Part shown: positions 35,846 through 44,269 of the stretch, piece by piece
Layout of the letters: every line of letters begins with the position of its first letter
Numbering within the stretch: the stretch's first letter is position 1
The notes under the pieces: model-generated
What the model was told of the DNA's origin: nothing
Seen by the model: only the letters and a program-made list of their open reading frames with translations
The model's database searches: none
Translations under genes and position numbers: made by a program
Assembly (NCBI GenBank): GCA_016795365.1
Contig: JAEUHN010000020.1
Location: 19,255 to 83,254 of the forward strand
Length of the DNA: 64,000 nucleotides
Source: Verrucomicrobiaceae bacterium
GTDB taxonomy: Bacteria > Verrucomicrobiota > Verrucomicrobiia > Verrucomicrobiales > Verrucomicrobiaceae
Direction: 5' to 3'

Positions 35846-36268
35846 ATGAAGCCCATCGTTGAACCCTACCTCTTCTTCGCCGGAAAATGCGAAGCCGCCC
35901 TAGAATACTACCGCCAGCATCTCGGTGCCGAGATTGGCATGGTGATGCGCTACAATCAGAACCCAGAGCCGCCCCAGTGCCCGCTGCCGGAGGGTTGGGA
36001 TGACAAGATCATGCACGCGTCCTTCACCATCGGTGCGAGCCGGTTGATGGGCTCAGATGGCATGAAAGACCAGATGCCTGCAGATGGCCACTGCATGTCC
36101 CTCACGATGCCGGACGAAGCTGAAGCGAAGCGTGTCTTCGCTGCGCTCGCGGATGGTGGCGAGGCCTTCATGCCCATTGGTAAAACGTTCTGGTCACCTT
36201 GCTTCGGCATGGTGACGGATCGTTTCGGCATTCACTGGATGGTGACTGTGCCGGAACAACAAGCCTGA
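35846..36268 (+). CDS. PhnB-like VOC-family protein
   Basis: 140 residues from the ATG at 35846 (the frame extends to a TTG that I do not use). PhnB/3-demethylubiquinone-methyltransferase-like glyoxalase fold: VEPYLFFAGKCEAALEYYRQHLGAEIGMVMRYNQNPEP, HASFTIGASRLMGSDGM, LTMPDEAEAKRVFAALADGGEAFMPIGKTFWSPCFGMVTDRFGIHWMVTVP. This family is also common in ECF42/ECF41-type clusters. Catalysis is not established; the conserved H-x-x-F and F-G-I-H-W-M segments hold the possible metal ligands. Confidence 0.9.
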   Translation: MKPIVEPYLFFAGKCEAALEYYRQHLGAEIGMVMRYNQNPEPPQCPLPEGWDDKIMHASFTIGASRLMGSDGMKDQMPADGHCMSLTMPDEAEAKRVFAALADGGEAFMPIGKTFWSPCFGMVTDRFGIHWMVTVPEQQA

Positions 36269-36277
36269 TCGACGTTG

Positions 36278-36658
36278 ATGAAACGGGACTACCTCGTCAT
36301 CTCGCGCGGGCAATGGGATGCCAGTGCCTCCAAGGATCACATTGAGGCTGCCATCTCGCAGTTCTATGACTGGCTGCACACGTGCATCGCGAATGGACAG
36401 ATGAAGATGGGCTCACGCCTCACTACCGAAGGTGCTGTTGCATCCAAAGGCGGGGTCGTCACAGACGGCCCGTTCGGCGAGGGCAAGGAAGTCGTGGGTG
36501 GCTACTGGTTCATCGTCGCCGAGAGCTTGCGCGAAGCAGCTGAACTCGCTGCGAAGAACCCCTGCGCGCAGTTTGGGCTGACCTTCGAGGTCCGCCCGCT
36601 CGAAGCCGAACGTTGCTCCGCTTTCGACCTCACCAACGAGACTCCGCCATCCAACTAG
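36278..36658 (+). CDS. YCII-related DGPF-domain protein
   Basis: 126 residues from the ATG at 36278, 9 bases after the PhnB-like gene. It carries the diagnostic DGPF motif in GVVTDGPFGEGKEVVGGYWFIVAESLREAAELA, plus the shared ending FEVRPLEAERC. It aligns with the YCII protein at 35036 (EHIEA.ISQFYDWL...G.M..G.RLT.EG), so the cluster holds two paralogues. Such DGPF proteins are the typical partners of ECF42 sigma factors. Confidence 0.9.
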   Translation: MKRDYLVISRGQWDASASKDHIEAAISQFYDWLHTCIANGQMKMGSRLTTEGAVASKGGVVTDGPFGEGKEVVGGYWFIVAESLREAAELAAKNPCAQFGLTFEVRPLEAERCSAFDLTNETPPSN

Positions 36659-36678
36659 CTCAGCTTTATCCAATCATC

Positions 36679-37131
36679 ATGAGCACTCACACCATCCATC
36701 TCCATCGCGTTCTGTGCGCAAAGCCTGAACTGGTTTACAAAGCGTTTCTCAATGCCGATGCACTCGCACGTTGGCTGCCGCCGAACGGCTTCCTATGCCA
36801 GGTCCACGAGTTTGACGGCAGGGTGGAAGGCCGCTTCAAGATGTCGTTCATCCAGTTCGCCACCGGGCACAGCCATTCTTTTGGTGGCGAGTATCTGGAG
36901 CTCGTGCCTAACGAGCTGCTGCGTTACAACGATGTGTTTGATGATCCCAACCTGCCCGGCGTCATCGAAGTCACGGTGAAGCTCAAAGCTGTCTCCTGTG
37001 GCACTGAGATCGACATCACCCAGGCCGGCGTTCCCGGCGTGATCCCGGCGGAGATGTGCTATCTCGGCTGGCAGGACTCGCTGCAACATCTAGCCCGGCT
37101 GGTGGAGGCGGATGCTCCGCCAGAAGAGTAA
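36679..37131 (+). CDS. SRPBCC/AHSA1-family protein
   Basis: 150 residues from the ATG at 36679. AHSA1-like START fold: TIHLHRVLCAKPELVYKAFLNADALARWLPPNGFLCQVHEFDGRVEGRFKMSF, GGEYLELVPNELLRYNDVFDDPNLPGVIEVTVKLKAVSCGTEIDITQAGVP, and the terminal GWQDSLQHLARLVEA. Full length for the family. It forms a pair with the next gene; both are soluble ligand-binding folds. No ligand can be named. Confidence 0.88.
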   Translation: MSTHTIHLHRVLCAKPELVYKAFLNADALARWLPPNGFLCQVHEFDGRVEGRFKMSFIQFATGHSHSFGGEYLELVPNELLRYNDVFDDPNLPGVIEVTVKLKAVSCGTEIDITQAGVPGVIPAEMCYLGWQDSLQHLARLVEADAPPEE

Positions 37132-37164
37132 ACATTGTTCTCCCAATCATCAGCCCGCTCTCAC

Positions 37165-37644
37165 ATGTCATCTTCATCCACACCCTCGCCACTGTCGGAA
37201 CGTGAAATCGTCATCGTTCGTGAGACCCACGTCTCGCCTGAAAAGCTCTACGCTGGCTGGACCACTGCTGAGTTGTATCCGAAGTGGTTTTGCCCCAAGC
37301 CGTGGTATGTCAAGGACGTGCAGCTTGACGTTCGCCCCGGCGGATTCAACAGCATGACCTTCTGCGGTCCAAATGGTGAGAGCTTCCCGAATCGTGGAAT
37401 CTATCTCGAAGTCGTCCCGAACGAGGAGCTGGTCTTTACGGATTGCTTCTTTGCCGACTGGGAACCGAATCCTGACTTCATGTTCGTCGGCATCCTGACG
37501 TTCGAAGCCCTACCAAACGGCGGCACCCGCTATACGGCAAAGGCACGCCATTGGACCAAGGAAGCCTGTGAAAACCATGCCGCCATGGGCTTCGTTGATG
37601 GCTGGAACAAGGCTTTCGATCAGCTCGTGGAAGTCGTAGGCTAG
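37165..37644 (+). CDS. SRPBCC/AHSA1-family protein
   Basis: 159 residues from the ATG at 37165. AHSA1 fold: EREIVIVRETHVSPEKLYAGWTTAELYPKWFCPKPWYVKDVQLDVRPGGFNSMTFCGPNGESFPNRGIYLEVVPNEELVFTD, then GILTFEALPNGGTRYTAKARHWTKEACENHAAMGFVDGWNKAFDQLVEVV. Related to the preceding gene but not close to it. It ends 5 bases before the sigma-factor gene, which suggests coupled translation. Confidence 0.88.
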   Translation: MSSSSTPSPLSEREIVIVRETHVSPEKLYAGWTTAELYPKWFCPKPWYVKDVQLDVRPGGFNSMTFCGPNGESFPNRGIYLEVVPNEELVFTDCFFADWEPNPDFMFVGILTFEALPNGGTRYTAKARHWTKEACENHAAMGFVDGWNKAFDQLVEVVG

Positions 37645-37649
37645 GTTCC

Positions 37650-38921
37650 ATGAGCGACATCGGCGAGCGAAGCCCCAGCCTCGTGACGGATGATCTCTTT
37701 CGTCATGAGGGTGCGCGCATCATTGCAGCACTGACGGCGCAGCTTGGCACGCATCGGCTTCAGCTTGTCGAAGACGTGGTCCAGGAGGCATTGGTGCGGG
37801 CACTGCAAACGTGGCCGTATCGTGGCATCCCTGACAACCCGGCAGCGTGGCTGACCCAGGCCGCAAAGAATCTTGCTCTTGATGTTCTGCGCCGTGAACA
37901 ACGATGGCAGGAGAAAACGCAGGACATCACTGCCGAGCAAGAGCGCTGGCTGAGCAGTCCCGCGGAGGATGACATGGAAGCGCACTCCATCACCGATGAC
38001 ACCTTGCGGATGCTGTTTGTGTGCTTTCATCCGCAGCTCTCCGCAGAAGCTCAGCTCGCGCTTGCCCTGCGCGTCGTGTGCGGCATGAGCCCAGCGGAGA
38101 TTGCCGCAGCCTTTCTCACCAGCGAGGCTGCAATTGCGAAGCGCCTCGTGCGTGCCCGCCAGCGCATCCGCGAACTCGCCCTGCCATTTGCCGTGCCTGA
38201 TGTTTCGGAGCTTCCATCGCGGCTCGATGGGATGCTTGGCGCGCTCTATTTGCTTTTCAACGAAGGCTACAAGGCCTCGGCCGGTGACCGACTTGTGCGC
38301 CAGGACTTATGCCATGAAGCGATCCGCATGACGGAACTGCTCGCGGCTCATCCTGCTGCGAGCCAGCCCCGCATCCACGCCTTGCTCGCCCTCATGTGCT
38401 TCAATGCCTCACGTCTCACCGCGCGCACCGATGACGCAGGCAACCTCCTGCGTTTGCATGAACAAAATCGCGGTTTGTGGGATGCGATACTCATTCAACA
38501 TGGCACCCAGCATCTCGCTCTCGCGGCGCGCGGCGACATCATCAGTCCGTATCATCTGGAAGCCGCCATCGCCGCCAGCCACAGCCTCGCCGCTGATGAT
38601 GCGAACACTGACTGGTCGCGCATTTTGCAACTCTACGATCAACTGATCACGCTCGCGGCTTCGCCCGTCACTGAGATGAATCGCGCTGTCGCCGTAGGCC
38701 GCGTCCATGGCCCGCAGCAAGGCCTTGCCGCACTGGATGCCATTAAGGATCGCACCACACTTGAAGCCTGGCACCTCTACCATGCCATCCGCGCCACCTT
38801 CACCGCTCAACTCGGTCGCACCGCTGAAGCATTGACACACTTCAAGCAAGCCGGTGACCTCGCTCAACTGCCCGCCGAGCGCGACTTCATCGCGCGGAGA
38901 GTGGAGGAGTTGTCGAAGTAG
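37650..38921 (+). CDS. ECF42-type RNA polymerase sigma factor with long C-terminal extension
   Basis: 423 residues, far longer than a typical ~180-residue ECF sigma. Region 2 (HRLQLVEDVVQEALVRALQTWPYRGIPDNPAAWLTQAAKNLALDVLRREQRWQEK) and region 4 (ALALRVVCGMSPAEIAAAFLTSEAAIAKRLVRARQRIRE) are intact. The C-terminal ~230 residues form a DUF6596/TPR-like helical extension (LYLLFNEGYKASAG, IRMTELLAAHPAASQPRIHALLALMCFNASR, NRAVAVGRVHGPQQGLAALDAI). This architecture defines the ECF42 group, whose activity depends on the extension rather than an anti-sigma factor. It is the last gene of the DGPF/YCII cluster. None of the genes resembles an anti-sigma factor. Confidence 0.88.
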   Translation: MSDIGERSPSLVTDDLFRHEGARIIAALTAQLGTHRLQLVEDVVQEALVRALQTWPYRGIPDNPAAWLTQAAKNLALDVLRREQRWQEKTQDITAEQERWLSSPAEDDMEAHSITDDTLRMLFVCFHPQLSAEAQLALALRVVCGMSPAEIAAAFLTSEAAIAKRLVRARQRIRELALPFAVPDVSELPSRLDGMLGALYLLFNEGYKASAGDRLVRQDLCHEAIRMTELLAAHPAASQPRIHALLALMCFNASRLTARTDDAGNLLRLHEQNRGLWDAILIQHGTQHLALAARGDIISPYHLEAAIAASHSLAADDANTDWSRILQLYDQLITLAASPVTEMNRAVAVGRVHGPQQGLAALDAIKDRTTLEAWHLYHAIRATFTAQLGRTAEALTHFKQAGDLAQLPAERDFIARRVEELSK

Positions 38922-38963
38922 ATCTCATCGCGGAACCCGTTGCGTTGCTTCGCTCCGCCGCTG

Positions 38964-40319
38964 TCAGTCCTCCTTGTCATTGGCCTTGATGTAATCCTTC
39001 GGCAATGTGGCGACCCAGGCTTCAACCTTGCTGGAGAGTTGTTTTACGATGTCGGGATGCTGAGCTGCGACATCATGTTCTTCAGCCGAATCCGCGAGCA
39101 CGTTGTAGAGTTCGATCTCGCCTGCGCGCTTGCGCGTGGGGTGGACCAGCTTCCAGGGACCTTCACGAATGACGGACTCACTGCCGGCTGTGCTGGTCTT
39201 CCAAAGCAGGGGCTTCGCGCGCACATGTGGCTTCTGTCCCAGCCAGGCTTCCGTGGCGACTTCGCCATCGAAGTCGGCGGCGTTGAACGCCGTGCCAGTG
39301 ATGTTGCACAGCGTAGGCAGCCAGTCGGCACCGCTGAGCACGGAGTCATTGTCGGTGTGCCCCACGGGCACATGGCCGGGCCAGCGAAGGATGAAGGGCA
39401 CGCGCACGCCACCTTCCCAGTTCGTGTGTTTTCCACCGCGAAGTGTTCCGTTGCAGCCCATCAGATTGATGCGCAGGCCGCCGTTGCCAGCCTTGCCCAT
39501 CTCCGCGCCTTGATCGCTGCTGAAGGCAACGATGGTGTTCTCGCGCAGTCCGAGTTCATCGAGTTTCTTCAAAAGACGGCCCACCGCGTCGTCGAGTGAC
39601 TCCACATCGGCCAGGTAGCGCCTCATAGCGTCGTCCACATCGCCACCGGCTTGGCGGGCATCGCCAAACTTCGCCAGCATCTGCGGCGGGAAATCTTCGT
39701 CCTTTACCTTCAGGGTGCTCCAGCGATCCACAAGCGGGTCCACGGGATTCACCGGATTGTGAGAGATGTGACCCCACACGTTCAGATAAAAGGGTCCATC
39801 CTTGTGTTTCTCGATGAAGCGGATGGCGGCATCGTAGATGAACGCATCGCGACCGCGTTCATCGCCATGCTTCTTCCTGCCGCCTTCGTCTTCCTCGGCG
39901 CCGCCAATTTCATCAATGCCATAAGTGCCGGGCTTCTGCGAGGGGCCGATATGCCATTTGCCAAAGTGACCGGTGGCATAACCTTGCTTCTTCAAGAGGT
40001 CAGTGATGGTGGTGCGGTCCGCAAAGCCGCCATTGGCCGGATAAGTCGGATACGTGGCGGGAAACCGCGACGACATCCAGCCCGTGCGAGCTGGGCAGCA
40101 GGTGCAGCCGGTGGCATACGTTTGCATGAAACGCGTGCCTTCACTGGCCAGCTTGTCCAGGTTCGGCGTGCGTGAATACGGATGCCCGTAGCAGTGCAGA
40201 TCGCCACAGCCGAGGTCGTCAGCGAGGAGGAAGATGACGTTTGGTTTTGATGCCGGTGCGCCGGACAAAATATTGGATGCGACGATCAGCAGTGTGAGCA
40301 GGACAAAGGCGCGTTTCAT
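38964..40319 (-). CDS. Secreted type I sulfatase
   Basis: 451 residues from the ATG at 40319 (a TTG two codons earlier is not used). Signal peptide, then KPNVIFLLADDLGCGDLHCYGH with metal-binding D34 and D35. The formylglycine site is C74-C75-P-A-R78 with TGWMSSRFP; the fourth position is Ala instead of the usual Ser/Thr, and the doubled Cys is unusual. Later landmarks are GKWHIGPSQKPGTYGIDE, VAFSSDQGAEMGKAG and a closing IREGPWKLVHP. Convergent with the sigma-factor operon, 42 bases apart with no terminator seen. The start codon lies 47 bases from the histidine-kinase stop on the same strand. Confidence 0.92.
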   Translation of the reverse strand: MKRAFVLLTLLIVASNILSGAPASKPNVIFLLADDLGCGDLHCYGHPYSRTPNLDKLASEGTRFMQTYATGCTCCPARTGWMSSRFPATYPTYPANGGFADRTTITDLLKKQGYATGHFGKWHIGPSQKPGTYGIDEIGGAEEDEGGRKKHGDERGRDAFIYDAAIRFIEKHKDGPFYLNVWGHISHNPVNPVDPLVDRWSTLKVKDEDFPPQMLAKFGDARQAGGDVDDAMRRYLADVESLDDAVGRLLKKLDELGLRENTIVAFSSDQGAEMGKAGNGGLRINLMGCNGTLRGGKHTNWEGGVRVPFILRWPGHVPVGHTDNDSVLSGADWLPTLCNITGTAFNAADFDGEVATEAWLGQKPHVRAKPLLWKTSTAGSESVIREGPWKLVHPTRKRAGEIELYNVLADSAEEHDVAAQHPDIVKQLSSKVEAWVATLPKDYIKANDKED

Positions 40320-40366
40320 GAGCAAGACTTCGCTCGTAAACGCGAAGACCCTCGGGGCCTTTCGAG

Positions 40367-41734
40367 CTAGGTTATTCGCAATCCAAACACCGCACCGCCT
40401 TCCGCTGCATTCGTGGCCTCCAAAGCGCCGCCGTGGGCTTCGACGATGGCTTTGCTGATGGCGAGGCCGAGGCCGTTGTGCTGGGTGCCGTGGCGGGATT
40501 CGTCGGCGCGGTAAAAGCGGTCGAAGAGGTGCGGGAGATGCTCGGGGGCGATGCCGGGTCCGTTGTCGATAACGCGGAGATGGCGGTGGCCGTTTTCGCG
40601 ATTGGTTTCGATGCGGATGCGGTCGCGGGTGTGCTCGATGGCGTTGCTGAGCAGGTTGATGACGACCTGACCGAGGCGCTGGGCATCGCCGTGGCAGGGC
40701 GCGGGGTCGAGCTGAAGATCGAGCGTGATGCCGCGGGCATCGGCGAGGGTTTGCACGAGGTCGATGGCATCGCTGGCGACGTGCGCGAGGTCTAGCGGCT
40801 CGTGCTTCATGCGCTCCTGGCCGGCGTCGAGGCGTGCGATTTCGAGCAGCGAGTCGATGAGGCGCTTCATGCGTTGCGCGGCGCGGGCGCAGGCATCGAA
40901 GGCCTCGCGTTGCTCGTCAGTGAGCGGCGTGGTGGCGAGTCCGTTTTGGGCATGCATGAGCACGGCGGTGACGGGTGTGCGCAGCTCGTGCGCGGCATCG
41001 GCGGTGAAGCGTGCCTGCTGCGTGAAGGCAGCGTCGAGGCGCGAGAAGGTGGAATTGAGCACGCTGGTGAGCTTGCCGAGTTCGTCATCGGACGTGGCAG
41101 CGGGGATGCGGCGCGAGAGATCGCCGGTGGCGATTTTTTCGGCGGTGTCGCTGATGGCGGTGATGGGCGCGATGGCGCGTGAGGCCATCCACCAGCCGCC
41201 GAGCAGTCCAAGCGCGAGCACACCGGCACCTGCGGCGATGAGATACCACGCGAGCTGATGCAGCTCCGCGGCTTCTTTTTGAATGGGACGGCCGACGAGG
41301 AAGCAGCGACCGGTGTTGTTGAAATGCACAGCTTGCCTCAGCTCGCCCAAGGTGCGCATGAAGGTGATGTCGCTGTCTTTTGGCCGTGCGGGCAGTGTGG
41401 TGTTGGTCGGGAGATTCGTGGAGGAGGCTTGCAGGAGACCGTCGGCATTCCACACGGCGTAGTGAACGCCCGCGGCCTCGATTTGATCGAGCAAACCAGT
41501 GCCGCGAGGTGGTGGCGGTCGCAAGCCGGGACGTCGCGGTGCCTCGCGTGCGGCACTGGGCGGCACGGCGATGCCGAGCTGCGTGACGTGCGATTGCAGC
41601 TCCTGATCGACTGCGCGGAGTCGATCACTCGACGCGAGTCGATGCGCGGTGATGCCGAAGCCCGCGATGACGGTGGTGAGCAGCAGCGCGTGCCAGGCCT
41701 GCAATCGCCAGCGGATGGAGTGGGTGAAGATCAT
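40367..41734 (-). CDS. Sensor histidine kinase of an OmpR-type two-component system
   Basis: 455 residues. Membrane spans at about 11-31 and 160-185 enclose a ~130-residue periplasmic sensor. HAMP covers about 185-238. HisKA has H249 in FTADAAHELRTPVTAV. The ATP-binding domain has N-box QVVINLLSNAIEHT, G1 DNGPGIAPEHLPHLFDRFYRAD and G2 GLGLAISKAIVEAHGG. It autophosphorylates and passes phosphate to the response regulator encoded just upstream. The two genes overlap by 4 bases (ATGA). The ligand is unknown; the periplasmic part is Pro/Arg-rich near residues 66-80 (PRRPGLRPPPPRG). Confidence 0.94.
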   Translation of the reverse strand: MIFTHSIRWRLQAWHALLLTTVIAGFGITAHRLASSDRLRAVDQELQSHVTQLGIAVPPSAAREAPRRPGLRPPPPRGTGLLDQIEAAGVHYAVWNADGLLQASSTNLPTNTTLPARPKDSDITFMRTLGELRQAVHFNNTGRCFLVGRPIQKEAAELHQLAWYLIAAGAGVLALGLLGGWWMASRAIAPITAISDTAEKIATGDLSRRIPAATSDDELGKLTSVLNSTFSRLDAAFTQQARFTADAAHELRTPVTAVLMHAQNGLATTPLTDEQREAFDACARAAQRMKRLIDSLLEIARLDAGQERMKHEPLDLAHVASDAIDLVQTLADARGITLDLQLDPAPCHGDAQRLGQVVINLLSNAIEHTRDRIRIETNRENGHRHLRVIDNGPGIAPEHLPHLFDRFYRADESRHGTQHNGLGLAISKAIVEAHGGALEATNAAEGGAVFGLRIT

Positions 41735-42381
41735 GGGATGCAGTAGCCGTGACCGCGGCGCGTGGTGATGAGATCGCGCCCGAGCTTGGTGCGCAGGTTG
41801 TAGATGAGCACGTCCATCATGTTCGAGAGCGTGTCACCGCTTTCATCGTAGAGATGCTCGTAGAGCGTGGTGCGCGTAACGAGCTTCCCGCGATGCAGCG
41901 CGAGGTATTCGAGCACGGCATACTCACGCGAGGTGAGTGCCACCGGCTCGCCGCCGAGCGTGACGGTGCGGCTGGCGGTGTCGATTTTCACCGCGCCGAT
42001 CTCGATGGCAGGCGTCGATTTGCCCGCACTGCGGCGGATGAGCGCCCGCAGTCGTGCGAGCAGCTCGTCCAGCTCGAAAGGCTTCACGAGGTAATCGTCC
42101 GCACCCGTGTCAAAGCCGCGCACGCGATCCTTCGTGGCATCGCGAGCCGTGAGCATCATCACCGGAGTGCTCTTTTTCTCCCGCAACCGGGCCAGCACGC
42201 CCCAGCCATCCAGCCGCGGCAGCATGACATCGAGAAGGATGGCGTCGTAGTCGATCTCCAGCGCCTTGAAGAGCCCCTCCTCCCCATCCTCCGCCACATC
42301 CACCGAATACCCCGCCCTCCGCAACGCGCGGGTAAGGCCGGAAAGCAGGTCCGGCTCGTCTTCAATGAGGAGGAGTCGCAT
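41731..42381 (-). CDS. OmpR-family response regulator
   Basis: 216 residues. Receiver domain: acidic pair E7/D8, phospho-acceptor D51 (ILLDVMLPRLDGW), T78 (MMLTARD), K100 (DDYLVKPFELDELLARLRA). OmpR/PhoB winged helix at ~125-215 (LTSREYAVLEYLALHRGKLVTRTTLYEHLYDE...MDVLIYNLRTKLGRDLITTRRGHGYCIP). It precedes the kinase with an ATGA overlap. Its upstream region holds a TTCAT-N6-TTCAT direct repeat and a 22-bp sequence. Both also occur before the dioxygenase operon at 44378, so autoregulation and control of that operon are likely. Confidence 0.95.
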   Translation of the reverse strand: MRLLLIEDEPDLLSGLTRALRRAGYSVDVAEDGEEGLFKALEIDYDAILLDVMLPRLDGWGVLARLREKKSTPVMMLTARDATKDRVRGFDTGADDYLVKPFELDELLARLRALIRRSAGKSTPAIEIGAVKIDTASRTVTLGGEPVALTSREYAVLEYLALHRGKLVTRTTLYEHLYDESGDTLSNMMDVLIYNLRTKLGRDLITTRRGHGYCIP

Positions 42382-42403
42382 GACAGAGCGATGATGGACG
42401 AAG

Positions 42404-42470
42404 ATGAACGGGAGATGAATGCGGAAGTCGCGATTTTTGGGAGGGGGGTTCCCACAGATTCAGTTCACCA
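42404..42470 (-). promoter_or_regulatory. Predicted control region of the two-component operon
   Basis: On the minus strand, the sequence tggtgaactgaatctgtggg plus two more bases (42470-42449) is followed, 29 bases on, by TTCAT-N6-TTCAT (42419-42404). The repeat has an 11-base period, the helical spacing favoured by OmpR/PhoB-type regulators. The second TTCAT ends 22 bases before the ATG at 42381. The same two elements in the same orientation occur upstream of the dioxygenase gene (44270-44356). Confidence 0.6.
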
Positions 42471-42601
42471 AGGATGGTTGAAGGGATCGGATGGGGCTTA
42501 AAGGGGGGGCAACCACCACCTCTTCGTTCAAGTCACGACTTGTCCAGTCTTGGCATGACGAAGGGCCGTTGTTTGCGAACGGTCCGGATGAAGTTGCCGG
42601 C

Positions 42602-44137
42602 TCAATTCAGAATTCTGAACATGCCATTACTCACTCTCAAGCCGCTGTAACCGTTCGGAAGTGCGGGGAGTTCGCCGAACTCAGGGAGGTTCGTCTGGCT
42701 CCGCAAACTCACGCTAATGTCTCCTTCAGAAGGCAACTCGAATAGATCATCCAGTATGAAGTCCGGAAGAGTCAGGTGCTCACCGACAGCTAACCTGACG
42801 CGTTTGGATTGCCCGGGATGGATTGGCTTCTCCGCAAAACTGCGATTCGTCGATTCTTCAATAAGCGAAAAGCGAACCACGGAACGTGGCGATGGAACAT
42901 CAAACTCAATCGGGAGACCGCTGATATTCGTCAGCGTAATCCGAGCGGTGCGATGATCAGGGCATGTTTGAGTGATGCCCAGCACCTTGTGAGGCGAAAC
43001 ACGGCGAACGAACTCAACAAGCTTTTCCTTGTATAGCCCTGGCTCCGCCGCCTTCCACAATGCAGTGAGCTTTGAGTGGTGCTTCTCTTGAGGGAATCCG
43101 CAGGCATACACAGAGCCAGCGCTTTGGCTCAATGGATGGCTTGGCTTTGAAACTAAGTCTTCGAGCCATTGATCAAAATCCTCTGCGAAATGCCAGGGAG
43201 CCCAACGAACGGCAGCGAACCCTATGCGAAAGAGATGGGCCTCCACCAACTCGGTTCGTTTCTGCTGCTCGGGCTTCAACAGCCATGCAGCCCAGCCATC
43301 GAGTGACTCCTTCTGGAGGTCACAAAGGCCTTCAACCGCCGCACTCCAAAGCCGGGACTTGGGTTTCTCTGCGCCTACGATCTGCTCGAGTGCTTTTGTG
43401 GCTTCGAAGACCTGTTTGCTCGATGAAATGGCTCTTATGGCATCCATGCGAACCCATTCTTGTCCCTCCGGGGTAAGGGATTCGCGCTGGTAGCTCTCCA
43501 GCTTCTCAAGCAGTCGCTGAGGCAGTGACGGAGAGCCTTGTTGAGCGACTCTGATCATGATTGCCAAAGGGGCGTCTCGCAGCCCCATGGCATCACAACG
43601 ACACCACTCGATCCAAGCCTTATCGACACGAGCGTTGATCACTGGCGAGGCTACATTGCGATGGGCGTCCGTGTAGAATCGGTAACGCACTTTTGCCTCG
43701 GGCTGTCCTTCGCCATCATTCAACGGGCCTTCGCGCATGAAGAAGTGCTTGGAAGGCAATGGGTCTGCACCGTAGCTGTTCCCACAGTCGGAGTAAGTGT
43801 GTGTCTGCACGCGATGCCAGCCATCCAAGTCCACGAACACCTCACGCTTGAGATAGAAATCGCCATCCTGGGAAGCCAGCGAAACTGCATCACCGGTGTC
43901 GTTGATGATATACAATCTCACTTTGTTTGCTGCTTGGTCTGGAAGCACCTTCAAGGAAAGCATGCCGGGATCACCAACGATATCATTGGGCAACTCTGTG
44001 ATCGGATGCGGACCCAGCAGCCTCCTCCATTCTTCCTGCGTTTTGGGTGCATCTTGGGCTTGAGTGCCGCTCGACAGCAAGCAGAAGCCAGCTGCCAGTT
44101 TGAAGAACAACGTGGTGAAATGGCTGAAGGCTTTCAT
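42602..44137 (-). CDS. Hypothetical secreted protein
   Basis: 511 residues from the ATG at 44137, which gives signal peptide MKAFSHFTTLFFKLAAGFCLLSSGTQA; an ATG 18 bases earlier is also possible. No family recognised. The N-terminal half has beta-rich segments (LSLKVLPDQAANKVRLYIINDTGDAVSLASQDGDFYLKREVFVDLDGWHRVQTHTYSDCGNSYG). The middle is helical and HEAT-like (about 215-370). The last ~120 residues form another beta domain (ARITLTNISGLPIEFDVPSPRSVVRFSLIEE). Base composition looks more AT-rich than the neighbours, which may indicate transfer. It sits between the two-component system and the dioxygenase operon but lacks their shared upstream elements. Confidence 0.75.
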   Translation of the reverse strand: MKAFSHFTTLFFKLAAGFCLLSSGTQAQDAPKTQEEWRRLLGPHPITELPNDIVGDPGMLSLKVLPDQAANKVRLYIINDTGDAVSLASQDGDFYLKREVFVDLDGWHRVQTHTYSDCGNSYGADPLPSKHFFMREGPLNDGEGQPEAKVRYRFYTDAHRNVASPVINARVDKAWIEWCRCDAMGLRDAPLAIMIRVAQQGSPSLPQRLLEKLESYQRESLTPEGQEWVRMDAIRAISSSKQVFEATKALEQIVGAEKPKSRLWSAAVEGLCDLQKESLDGWAAWLLKPEQQKRTELVEAHLFRIGFAAVRWAPWHFAEDFDQWLEDLVSKPSHPLSQSAGSVYACGFPQEKHHSKLTALWKAAEPGLYKEKLVEFVRRVSPHKVLGITQTCPDHRTARITLTNISGLPIEFDVPSPRSVVRFSLIEESTNRSFAEKPIHPGQSKRVRLAVGEHLTLPDFILDDLFELPSEGDISVSLRSQTNLPEFGELPALPNGYSGLRVSNGMFRILN

Positions 44138-44269
44138 GGCGGTGGTGAACGCCATGAGTCTGAGATTCCGGCCTGAGAGTGTCAATCTCCGACTGACATG
44201 CGCTTTTTCGTCGCGCGACGCAGTTTCCGCGTTTCCAAAGCTGAGACCGAAAAATCTGAATCTGGCCTG

